Below are positions 52,979 through 62,300 of a stretch of 64,000 nt of DNA, piece after piece (position 1 is the first letter of the stretch; each line of letters starts with the position of its first letter). The notes under the pieces are model-generated. The model made no database searches, had not been told where the DNA came from, and worked only from the letters and a program-made list of their open reading frames with translations. Position numbers and translations under genes: made by a program. Source of the DNA: Armatimonadota bacterium (GTDB lineage Bacteria > Armatimonadota > Chthonomonadetes > Chthonomonadales > CAJBBX01); the NCBI GenBank assembly GCA_026392115.1, contig JAPLCQ010000098.1, positions 57,400 through 121,399 on the forward strand. Reading direction: 5' to 3'.

Positions 52979-55327
52979 TTACCGGGCGCGGGAGCCCATC
53001 CCGTACTCGCGCAAGAGCGCCTCAGCGGCACGCAGCATCTCGATGTGCCCGACCGCGCTTCCGGCGGGCAGCAGCACCCACTCCTGGAGAGCGGCGTCAC
53101 AGCCGATCAGTACGCGCCTGCCGTCGGGACTGAACTCGATGGTTGTGGTGGCGCCCGCCCTGGTATTGAGCGTTGCGACGGGCGCGGGCGGGTTAATCGC
53201 CATGGGCCAGATCCGCACCACTCCATCAGCGCCTGCGACGGCGCAGAGCCGCCCGTCCGGCGATACCGCCATGGACGCGACCTCGCCGCTCCCCGCGAAC
53301 GCAGCTTCGGTCCGTCCGCCCTCGGCGCGCCAGACCACTACGACGCCTCCCGCGTCCGCCGTGGCGATCAGGCCGCCGGCCGGATCGAACGCCACGAGCT
53401 TGGGAGCGCTCCTCAAGTCGGGACCAGCAGCAATCTGTCCGCCGCCGCGCAAGTCCCATAGCCGGACGGTGCCGTCCAGCGACGCTGTGGCGAGCCGCTT
53501 GCCGTTAGGCGAGAATGCAGCGGACGTGATGAAGCCCGTATGTCCCTTCAGGCGCGTTCCGCCGGCAGCGCCCGCTGTGCCGACGATCGCGTCGTTCCCG
53601 AGGCCTACGCCGGCATACAGCAGGCTTGTGCCGCTCCATGCGATGCCCCGAACGATGTGCGCGCCGGTGGGCATCGGCGCATCCCCTTCGGTTCGGTTCA
53701 CGCTCCAGCTCTGAACCAGGCCCCCGGCGCCCAGCAGCGCTACGCGCCGGCCGTCACCCGAGATTCGTAGACCGGTCAACCGCCCGACCGTCCCTCGGCG
53801 GCTGGCCCCCACGGCTCCGTCACGCTGCCACAGGCGCCATGAGCCGTCCAGGCTCGCGATGACGGCGCGGCGGCCGTCGGGCAGGTAGGCTGCGCCTGCC
53901 ACGCCTGCCGGCTCGGCGTACTGGTGGATGCAGATCGGTGCGCGGAGTACGCCGCCGAGGGCGCTCCACGTCTGGTCGGCGGCATCTCCCCGCATCCATC
54001 GTGCAATCCGGGCCGCATCGCGGGCGTGGGTCAGCGCCGCGAGGTGGTTGCCCGGCGCCTCCGCCAGCGACTGTGCTGCGGCGGCTTGCGCAGCCATCTG
54101 GGCCAGCACCGACTGGTACAGCGCGAATCCCAGCAGCGCCACCACCGCGGTCGCGATGGAGACCGCGCGCGTCATGCCGCGCGCGTAGGCCCTCCGCTGC
54201 CGCTGGACCTCCTGCGGCAGCGTGTTCTCGGTGATCCACTTGCGGCCGAATACCTCGGCGTAGATTCGGTTACGAACCCGAAGGACGCCATCTTCCACCC
54301 GGACGATGCCGCTCAGGCGAAGCCCTGTGGCCACCGGATCGGCCGGGTGGTCACGGATCAGCTCCCGGCCGCGCAAGGCCCTCTGGTAGGCGTCTAAGAG
54401 CGTCGCACCCAGCGGCAGGCCCGGTTGGTCGCTGAGGAGGCGGTGGCGGACGAACGCCATGTTTGCGTCCGTCTCACCTGCCGCCCTATCCAGGAACGTG
54501 GCCCGGCATGCCGCGTCGACTTCGGCGCGGCTCCTCGCTGCCGCTTCGGCCACCGCCCGGCAGAGGCGCTGGGTCAGGTATGGGTGGCCGCCTGTCCAGT
54601 AGAGGATGCGCCGCAAGAGACCGGCCTCGCCGTCCTCGGGCGTTCCCGCCCCCGGTAGGCCGTTGGCCAGCGGCCGGGCTTCATCTTCGTCGAAGTCGTG
54701 CAGGTCGATGCGCCGGCCCACATTGAAGGGCGTGATCTGGGGGTTGCGGACCAGGTCCGTGGGAGCGGCGACGCCCAGCAGGCAGAAGGTCAGGCGCCGC
54801 ATCGCCATGTCGTAGGTCCGCCGGTTGGCGCACTCGCGTATCGCCGCGAAGAATTCATCGACGGAGAAGGGGAGCCCGCGCACCACGTCGATCTCATCGA
54901 CGAAGATGATGATCGGGCGATCAGGTGTCTGATCTCCGAGCAGAACGCTCTGGATCGCAGCGAACCAACGCTGGGCAGGTCCCAGTTGCGTGCGCGAGGT
55001 CCAGAACCGATCCAGTTCATCCTCGGCGCCGGTCTGGGAGCCGATGGAGAAGAGGAGGCCGGCGTACCACTGGTCGATCGTGACGTTCTGGCCCGCGCTG
55101 GTGAGATCGAGGATAACTACGGTGGCGCCGAGCTCTCGCAGCCGCGACGCGGTGCGGACCATGAGCGATGACTTGCCCACCTGGCGCGTGTCGAGCACGT
55201 AGCAGAACTGGCCCGCCTGGAGCTCCGACAGCAGTAGCCGGTCCGCATCGCGGACCGCGTAGCTCGTAGCCTCGCGTGGCAGGGAGCCGCCCGTAACGTA
55301 GAACCTGGGATCGGGAGCGCCCTGCAT
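52979..55327 (-). CDS. Cassette 2 protein B: AAA-like ATPase-TM-WD40
   Basis: 782 residues, paralogue of the cassette 1 protein B. ATPase (1-365): YVTGGSLPREATSYAVRDAD, P-loop DTRQVGKSS (about 46-54), Walker B IIFVDEIDVV, PFNVGRRIDLHDFDEDEAR, WTGGHPYLTQRLC. One membrane segment at about 386-408. WD40-like repeats from about 455 to the end, with the best unit GFITSAAFSPNGKRLATASL followed by DGTVRLWD. About seven blades, so one propeller, against roughly two in cassette 1. It starts six bases after the protein A stop, heads toward the kinase genes and is probably in one operon with them. Confidence 0.82.
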   Translation of the reverse strand: MQGAPDPRFYVTGGSLPREATSYAVRDADRLLLSELQAGQFCYVLDTRQVGKSSLMVRTASRLRELGATVVILDLTSAGQNVTIDQWYAGLLFSIGSQTGAEDELDRFWTSRTQLGPAQRWFAAIQSVLLGDQTPDRPIIIFVDEIDVVRGLPFSVDEFFAAIRECANRRTYDMAMRRLTFCLLGVAAPTDLVRNPQITPFNVGRRIDLHDFDEDEARPLANGLPGAGTPEDGEAGLLRRILYWTGGHPYLTQRLCRAVAEAAARSRAEVDAACRATFLDRAAGETDANMAFVRHRLLSDQPGLPLGATLLDAYQRALRGRELIRDHPADPVATGLRLSGIVRVEDGVLRVRNRIYAEVFGRKWITENTLPQEVQRQRRAYARGMTRAVSIATAVVALLGFALYQSVLAQMAAQAAAAQSLAEAPGNHLAALTHARDAARIARWMRGDAADQTWSALGGVLRAPICIHQYAEPAGVAGAAYLPDGRRAVIASLDGSWRLWQRDGAVGASRRGTVGRLTGLRISGDGRRVALLGAGGLVQSWSVNRTEGDAPMPTGAHIVRGIAWSGTSLLYAGVGLGNDAIVGTAGAAGGTRLKGHTGFITSAAFSPNGKRLATASLDGTVRLWDLRGGGQIAAGPDLRSAPKLVAFDPAGGLIATADAGGVVVVWRAEGGRTEAAFAGSGEVASMAVSPDGRLCAVAGADGVVRIWPMAINPPAPVATLNTRAGATTTIEFSPDGRRVLIGCDAALQEWVLLPAGSAVGHIEMLRAAEALLREYGMGSRAR

Positions 55328-55333
55328 CTCAGC

Positions 55334-57151
55334 CTAACCCGTTCCGATCGGCGACAGCCGCTCGGCGTACAGGCCGCACCGCCAGCGAGCGTTGGACCGT
55401 GTCTCGCCTGCCAGAACGCCGGCCGAACGCAGTCGGAAGAAGCCGCGCTCCGAGCAGGCGCCGTCGCGCTTCAGGCACGCGACCGCCTCCGTGAGCTCAG
55501 GGTCGGCCTCGATGCTCTGGCGCAGGCTCTGGAGCAGATCGCTGAACGGGCCGAAGTCGGATCGGACCATCCGCGTGTACTCTGGCCAGCCGAGATGATG
55601 TGCGGCCATGTCGCTGAACGCCCGCGCCGTCAAGTAGGGATGGCCGCCCAGCGCCGTCCAGCATTCCTGCATCTCGGCCTCGTCGAGCCCGGCCAGGCCG
55701 ATCCTCTCGGCGAGCTCTGCGACCTCGGCCGCCGTGAAGTCCGTCATCTCGACCCTGGCGCCGACGTTGAACGGGGAGCGGTTCAGGTCGCTGATGTAGA
55801 GGTGGGGCTCGGTCGCACAGACGAGGACCACCGTGAGCCGGTCCCACGGTCGGTCCGGCTCGAAGGCCCTCTTTTCGTGCCAGACGCGGAGCAGCGAGAA
55901 GAACTCGTCCGAGTAGGGCATGCCCAGGAGGCGGTCCGCGCCGTCGAGCGCCAGCGCCAGCGGCGCGTCGTCCGCAGACAGGACGCGCCTGGTCACATAC
56001 CGCTCCAGGTTGGCGCCCGGTCCCAGGTGGCTGCGCCAGAGCTCCCGCGGGTCCTCATCGAGGTCAAGCGCCATGGAGAGGCGACCGGCCAGCGCGGCGC
56101 ACAGCTCCTCCATGCCGGCGACCTCGGCCTCGGTGAGGGTAGCAATGTCGAGGTGGACCGCCCGTGAGCAGTGTGCGCGCGCGTCCGCCATGCCGCGCGC
56201 CAGCAAGGACGACTTGCCGGAGTGCCGCGGGCCCCGGATCAGGATGATGCTCTCGTGCCGCCGCATCGCTTCGGCGAGCCGGTCGTCCTGTGGCCGATGG
56301 ATGTAGACGGCAGCGCCGGCCGGCACCGCGCCGCCGGCCGAGGCCGCCTGCGCGGCAGTAGCCGGCGGGGCGCCCGAGCGCACGCCCGCGCCCGACGGCG
56401 AACCCACCCGAATAGATCGCTCCATCTGCACCATCGCCTCGGGCGGCGAAATGCCGTAGCGGCTGCCCAGCTGCGTCCGGCACAGCTCGAATGCGTCGAT
56501 GGCTGCGGTCCTCTCGCCTGCCAGGACCAGCGTCTCCATGAGGAGCGCCCACGCCTGTTCGTCGCCGGGCGCCGCGGCGGTCAGGCGACGCGACCAGTCC
56601 GCGGCGGAAGCGAAGTCCTCTGCGGCCCGCGCGGTGGCGGCAAGGGTCCGCACGGCGTCGATATACTGCTTACGGCGCCGCTCACGGTGGGCTGTGACCC
56701 ACCGTTCCTGCCAGCCGCGCAGGAGGGGACCGGAGTAGAGTGCCACCGCTACCTTGAGCGAGTCTGGCGTGGAGGCGGCGATGGCCGCATCAAAGGCCGT
56801 AACGTCGGAGTGCGCGCCGTTCAGATCGAACGCCGCGACCCCCCCCGCTATCTTCACCCGCGGTCCGTGGTTGCCCAGAGCGTGGCGGAGGGCGCCGAAG
56901 CCGTGGTGGAGGCTGTCCATGCTCTCAGTTGCCGGCCAGAACGTGGCGGCAAGGGTGCTGCAATGGACCCGGCGGCCGCCCTCCAGCACGAGGTAGGCCA
57001 GCAGGTGGTCGGCTTTCCGATGCGTCAGGCCGGTCACCGGGGCCGCGTCGATGGTGACTGAGAGCCCGCCGAACATGCTGACGGCGAGCTTCCCCTCGTC
57101 TGCGCAACCGCCACGCGAACATCCCGCAGGGCCCTGCTTCACCGCCATCAC
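55334..57151 (-). CDS. Cassette 2 protein A: SARP/BTAD regulator fused to AAA-like ATPase
   Basis: 605 residues. A SARP-type winged helix (about 20-110: FGGLSVTIDAAPVTGLTHRK, ATFWPATESMDSLHHGFGAL) and a BTAD helical domain (about 113-250) precede an ATPase homologous to cassette 1 protein A: P-loop GPRHSGKSS (307-315), PFNVGARVEMTDFTAAEVAE, GGHPYLTARAF, and the same C-terminal ending CGLYAERLSP. Its Walker B reads LALALDGADRLL: Asp403 is kept but the catalytic Glu is Gly404, so ATP may be bound without normal hydrolysis. GTG at 57151 has GGAGG eight bases upstream; ATG at 57148 is possible. Confidence 0.83.
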   Translation of the reverse strand: MMAVKQGPAGCSRGGCADEGKLAVSMFGGLSVTIDAAPVTGLTHRKADHLLAYLVLEGGRRVHCSTLAATFWPATESMDSLHHGFGALRHALGNHGPRVKIAGGVAAFDLNGAHSDVTAFDAAIAASTPDSLKVAVALYSGPLLRGWQERWVTAHRERRRKQYIDAVRTLAATARAAEDFASAADWSRRLTAAAPGDEQAWALLMETLVLAGERTAAIDAFELCRTQLGSRYGISPPEAMVQMERSIRVGSPSGAGVRSGAPPATAAQAASAGGAVPAGAAVYIHRPQDDRLAEAMRRHESIILIRGPRHSGKSSLLARGMADARAHCSRAVHLDIATLTEAEVAGMEELCAALAGRLSMALDLDEDPRELWRSHLGPGANLERYVTRRVLSADDAPLALALDGADRLLGMPYSDEFFSLLRVWHEKRAFEPDRPWDRLTVVLVCATEPHLYISDLNRSPFNVGARVEMTDFTAAEVAELAERIGLAGLDEAEMQECWTALGGHPYLTARAFSDMAAHHLGWPEYTRMVRSDFGPFSDLLQSLRQSIEADPELTEAVACLKRDGACSERGFFRLRSAGVLAGETRSNARWRCGLYAERLSPIGTG

Positions 57152-57512
57152 GACGCCCGCCTCCCGCGCTGCCGAGCCACAGGTGTAAAGTCGTTACGCC
57201 GCGTCCGCCGGTGGCCGCCGGACCACGGTACCGTTAGCATGGCATACCGGCGGCCCGCCCGGATAGCCGGCGGCGCCGTGGCGTTCACATGCCGTCGACC
57301 GACGGCGCCGGAAGGGAAGTGGCTCGACCGGGATGTCCATTCGCAGTAGGGGAGCGTCAGGTACCGTTCACCAGTCGATCAGCGGGTCGAGCCGCAACGC
57401 AACCAGTATTGCGCCGCTCCTCTGACAGAATCACTGACGGTCTACTGACAATTCACTGACAGCCGTCGGCGATGCACCCGATGGCGGGTAGGCTCCGGTA
57501 GGGGTGCCACCT
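57152..57512. promoter_or_regulatory. Divergent regulatory region between cassette 2 and SBBP gene
   Basis: 361 bases without a gene. It holds the heptad repeats listed separately, two copies of GGTACCGTT (57226-57234 and 57359-57367), and several GC-rich inverted segments. No confident sigma-70 promoter was found for either side; TAGGCT (57487-57492) is a poor -10 candidate for the plus-strand gene. Confidence 0.4.
57421..57461 (+). promoter_or_regulatory. SARP-type operator: ACTGAC(A/G) heptads at 11-bp spacing
   Basis: ACTGACG (57433), ACTGACA (57444) and ACTGACA (57455) are direct heptads exactly 11 bases apart, with a fourth, TCTGACA (57421), 12 bases before the first. SARP regulators bind such heptads spaced by one helical turn. 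The element lies 52 bases before the SBBP lipoprotein start and about 270 bases before the SARP gene on the other strand. Binding by the protein encoded here is inference. Confidence 0.6.
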
Positions 57513-59297
57513 ATGAGAGCCCGCAGAGGACCAGTCGATGCGATGGGCGGAGCCGCGCCACGGGGTCTGAGTCCCTGCGCCCTGGGACTGGCGGTTGCTG
57601 CCGTGCTCTGCCTGGTCTCGGGGTGCGCACGGCGGCCGGCGTCTGCCCCGTCTCCGCGCTTGGTTGCGCGTGGCCCGGCGTTGGCCGCGGCGCGAGCCTC
57701 GGCTACGGACCTCAAGCCGTGGTCGCTGGAGATCGGCGCGCCGGGCCAGCTCTCGTTCTACTCCATGAAGCTCGATGCCTCGGGCGCCATCTGGGTCGCA
57801 GGCACCGCCGCGTCCCGAGCCGCGCCTGCCGATGCGCCGGTCTTCGAGTATGGAGCCACGGGTGCGCAGGACTACTTCGTAGCCCGTGTCAGCCCGCAGG
57901 GCCGCCTCATGTGGCTGGCATTTGTGGGCGGATCGGGGGAGGAGCTTCCCGGCCCGGGCCTGCAGGTCGATGGCGACTGCTTCGCCACGACGGCCGGCTC
58001 CACACAATCGCCCGACTTCCCGGTGACGCCCGGCGCGTACAGGTCGCACCACGCCGGCGGAATCGATGCCGTGGTGTTTCGCCTGGGGCCTGACGGTCGG
58101 CGTCTCGAGTACGCCACCTATCTGGGGGGCTCAGGTAACGAGAACTCGCCCAATACGGCGCTGGGGCCCGACGGTTCGGTCACGCTCGCGGGCAGCACCG
58201 GGTCGAGTGACTTCCCGGTGACCGTGGCCGCAAAGCCCGGCCACGCCAACACGCAGACCGATGTCTATGCTTGCCGCCTCAATCGGCAGGGCCATATGGT
58301 CTACTCATGCATCCTCTCGGGCGACACCGACGACGGCGATCGCGCGGACGGCCTGGCCGTCGCTCCCGACGGTAGCGCCTACATCGTCGGGCACACCTGG
58401 TCGACGGACTTTCCCGCGGTTCGGTTCGGGGGACGACTCGGCGGCTTCTGCGATGGGTTCATTGTAAAACTGGACGGAGCGGGACGCCTGGTCGGCGGCC
58501 GCTTCCTTGGCGGCGAGAGCTGCGACATGGCCTGCAGGGTCGCCGTTGATGCGGTCGGCTCCCCCGTGGTGGTTGGAGGCACACTCTCCCTCGACCTGCC
58601 CGTCACGCCGGGCGCGTTCCAGCCTCGGTTTGGCGGCGGCGGCAACCGCAAGATCGACGCCATGCACCTGGGTGACGTGTTTGTGTGCCGGTTCACGCCT
58701 GACCTGGCCAGGACGGAGTACTTCACCTATCTGGGCGGCCCCGGCACGGAGGACGGCGCGGCACTATCAGATTTATATGTTACACCGGAAGGACGCAGTA
58801 TAATCGTATTATTGTTGCCGCCTCTGCCTCTGGTCGACCGCTCGGCGCCGGTCGCGCCACCTGACCCGTTCGACGGCCTACGGACGCTGATCGCGGTGTT
58901 CGACAGAGATGGACGCGCAGAGGGCGCCATGCTCCGACCGACCATGTTCGGCGTCCGGTTGGTGTTGGGGCACGCCTCCGAGGCGGGCGCCGTCAGCCTG
59001 CTCCAGCTCCCGGGTGCGACCGTGCGGGGCCGCCCTTTGCGATCTTCCAGCCGCAAGGCGATGCCCAGCGTCGCTCTCGAGGTTCGCGATCTCGCCGATC
59101 CATCGGGAAGCCAACCCCCGCCGGCGATGGGCGCGATCACGCCGGTGAACCGGCAGTTCGCCCTCGTCGTTACATCCGCCCCGCCGCCCGGCGCTGCCCC
59201 GCCCGGTGCTGGTTCTCGGCTTCGACTGGCGCTCTGCCGGGTTGCCGGAGCGCCGGACGAGAGCGACGCAGCGGTGTCAGAAGTTGCCCGCGACTAG
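57513..59297 (+). CDS. SBBP beta-propeller lipoprotein
   Basis: 594 residues. Signal with lipobox LVSGC (Cys about residue 32), then SBBP-type beta-propeller repeats (for example GRRLEYATYLGGSGNENSPN and SGSSDFPVT-like endings), spanning about residues 75-430, and a C-terminal region without repeats. Such proteins sit on the cell surface; enzymatic motifs are absent. Start ATG 57513 lies eight bases after a weak ribosome-binding site; GTG at 57504 is also possible. The direct heptads lie just upstream. Confidence 0.75.
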   Translation: MRARRGPVDAMGGAAPRGLSPCALGLAVAAVLCLVSGCARRPASAPSPRLVARGPALAAARASATDLKPWSLEIGAPGQLSFYSMKLDASGAIWVAGTAASRAAPADAPVFEYGATGAQDYFVARVSPQGRLMWLAFVGGSGEELPGPGLQVDGDCFATTAGSTQSPDFPVTPGAYRSHHAGGIDAVVFRLGPDGRRLEYATYLGGSGNENSPNTALGPDGSVTLAGSTGSSDFPVTVAAKPGHANTQTDVYACRLNRQGHMVYSCILSGDTDDGDRADGLAVAPDGSAYIVGHTWSTDFPAVRFGGRLGGFCDGFIVKLDGAGRLVGGRFLGGESCDMACRVAVDAVGSPVVVGGTLSLDLPVTPGAFQPRFGGGGNRKIDAMHLGDVFVCRFTPDLARTEYFTYLGGPGTEDGAALSDLYVTPEGRSIIVLLLPPLPLVDRSAPVAPPDPFDGLRTLIAVFDRDGRAEGAMLRPTMFGVRLVLGHASEAGAVSLLQLPGATVRGRPLRSSSRKAMPSVALEVRDLADPSGSQPPPAMGAITPVNRQFALVVTSAPPPGAAPPGAGSRLRLALCRVAGAPDESDAAVSEVARD

Positions 59298-59372
59298 GCC
59301 ACATGCCTGTCAGCCTTGATATGCCAGAATGACATTATTAGTGCCCGATGGCTCAGTCAGAGGAGATGCGCA

Positions 59373-62300
59373 ATGCGGTTCAACGGGACGGAGCAGGTTG
59401 CTCGGTTGGCGGCGGCGGCGGCCATGGTGCTCGCCGGCGCGGCAGTGGTGGCGCAGACGGGGCCGGCTCGGCGCGTCGCGCTGCGGACGGTGGCGGGCGG
59501 GCTGCGATTCGAGCGCAACATTGGACAGGTGGACAAGCGGGTGAAATACTTCTCTCGCGGTGCGGGTGGCACGCTCTTTCTGACCACCGACGAGGCCGTG
59601 CTGGCCCTGCCGGGCAGGCCGGTGGCCGAGACCGTACAGCGCGCCGCGGCGTTCGCGCGGCCCGAGCCGCGGCGCCGCGGCCCCGGTGCAGTGCTCCGCA
59701 TGAAGCTGGTGGGCGCCAACCGGTTGGCGCCGGCGGCGGGGCTGGGCCGACTGCCCGGCATCACCAACTACCTCATCGGTAAAGATCCCACGAAGTGGCG
59801 CACCAACGTACCCTCCTTCGGTCGTGTGCGCTTCGCCGGGGTCTTCCCTGGCACCGACCTGGTCTACTACTCGGCCCCGCGGTCCGGCGCCTCGCCCGGC
59901 GGGGTAGAGTACGACTTCGTGGTGCGCCCCGGCGGTGACCCGGGCCGCATCAGGGTGGCATTCGAGGGCGCCCGGAGCCTCCGCGTGGCGGCCAACGGCG
60001 ACCTGGTTGCTCGCACCGCCGCCGGTGATGTGCGTTGGAAGCGGCCTTACGCCTACCAGACGGTGGCTGGCAAGCGCGTCCGCATCGCTGCCGCCTACGA
60101 CCTGCAGGGCAAGCATGCCGCCTTCCGCCTCGCCCGCTACGACAGGACCAGGCCAGTGGTGGTAGATCCGGTCCTGCTGTACAGCACGTTTCTGGGTGGG
60201 AGCGGCGACGACGCGACCTGGAGCGGCATCGCCGTAGACAACGACGGAGCGGCCTACGTTACGGGCGAGTCGCGCTCGGCGGACTTTCCCACCAGCTCGG
60301 GCGCTTACGACACGTCGCACAACGGGGACGACGATGCCTTCGTCACCAAGCTGAACGCAACCGGCACGGCCGTCGCCTACAGCACGTTCCTGGGCGGCTC
60401 CGTCGGCGACCAAGGCCGTGGCATCGCCGTGGACAGCTCCGGCGCGGCGTTCGTCACTGGGTCGACGCAGTCAACCGATCTCCCGACCACCTCCGGCGCC
60501 TTCGATCGGTCGTTTGGGGGAAACGAGGACGCCTTCGTCGCCAAGCTTAACGCCGCCGGCACGGCCCTCGTCTACAGCACCTATCTGGGTGGTTCAGGCA
60601 TCGAGAAAGGCCTCGCCGCCGCGGTGGCCGGCGACGGCTCAGCCTATCTTACCGGCTTTACGGAATCCGCCGACTTCCCGACCACGGCGGGCGCCTACGA
60701 TGTATCGCACAACGGCAACGCAGATGCCTTCGTGGTCAAGCTGAACGCTGGGGGCACGGCTCTCACATACAGCACGCTCATTGGCGCCTCCTACATCGAC
60801 TACGGCTGTGCGATCGCCATCGACAGCGGTGGCAGCGCATATGTAACTGGCTTCACGGCTTTGGGTAGCTTCCCAACCACAGCTGGCGCTTGGTGTCGGA
60901 CGCCGATCGGAGGCTACGACTGATTTGTCATCAAACTCAATGATGCAGGTACGGCCCTCGCCTTCAGCACGCTCCTGGGCGGCACATGGGATGACTACGG
61001 CCACGGCATCGCGGTAGACGGCGCCGGGGCGGTTTACGTGGCGGGCGGAACCTGGTCCAGCGACTTCACGACCACCCTGGGCGCTTTTGACAGGGCTTTC
61101 GGGGGCGGTACCTCAGATGCCTTCGTGGCCAAGCTGAACCCCGGCGGGTCGGCCCTCGAGTACAGCACCTACATCGGTGGCATCGGCTATGACTACGGCC
61201 TCGAGCTGGCTCTAGCCGCCGACGGCACAGCCTGTGTGACGGGCTTCACGGAATCAGTTGATTTTCCGACGACTGCCGAGGCACACAGTCGAGCCCACGG
61301 CGGCGGCAAGGATGCCTTTGTCGTCCGGGTCACCCCAATGGGTTCGGCCCTCGCCTACAGCACTTACCTAGGCGGCGCCGGCGACGAGGAAGGGGTGGGC
61401 ATCGCTGTAGGCAGTTCCGGAGTATTGTATGTAGCTGGCCATACGCAATCGAGCGGCTTTCCAACCACATCGGGTGCCTTCGATGGCTCGCATAACGGTG
61501 GGGAAGACGTGTTCGTCAGCGCCTTCTGCGATGCCCTGCCCACTTCGATCTCCGTCCCCGACCACATCGGCACGAAGTTCGCGTCCGTCGCCCTGTCGGC
61601 CACCCTCACCCGCAGCGACACCTCCGCCAATCTCTCCGACAAGTCCGTCGCGTTTGCCGTGGACGGCACGGCGGCGGGCTCCGCCACGACCGACGCTGCG
61701 GGCCTGGCGCAGGTCGACTATACCATCCCCGAGGGCGCCGCAAGCCGCAACATCGGTGCAGCGTTCGCGGGTGACGGCACCTATGCGTCGTGTTCCGGCA
61801 CTGGGACGCTGGTCGTACAGACGCCGACCACTATGGTAGTCTCCGATGCGACTGGCCGGGTCGGGAACACCGTTGCGCTAGCAGCCACACTGACCGCAGG
61901 CGCGTCGGGCCTCTCCGGCAAGGCGGTGCGCTTTTCGGTGGCGGGCTCCGACCTGTCGCCCAATGCCGACACCGACGCTGCGGGCAAGGCCACCTTCGGC
62001 TACGTCATTCCCGCGGGGTCCGTGGGTTCGCGCGCACTGGGCGCCGCCTTCGCGGGTGACACCGGCTACGCGGCGGCGTCCGCCACGGCCACGCTTACCG
62101 TCACGAAGGCCCGGACTTACGTCTGGGTGAGCAGCCCGACCGTGACGGTGGGCTCCGAGGCGCTGCTGGTCGCGTACCTCTACAACCACCTCATGAATGG
62201 CGACCTGAACGGCGTGGCCGGCGCATCGCTGGCGTTCAGCGTCTCGGGGACGTCCATCGGCTCTGCGACGACGGCTTCCGACGGCAAGGCCCGCATGACC

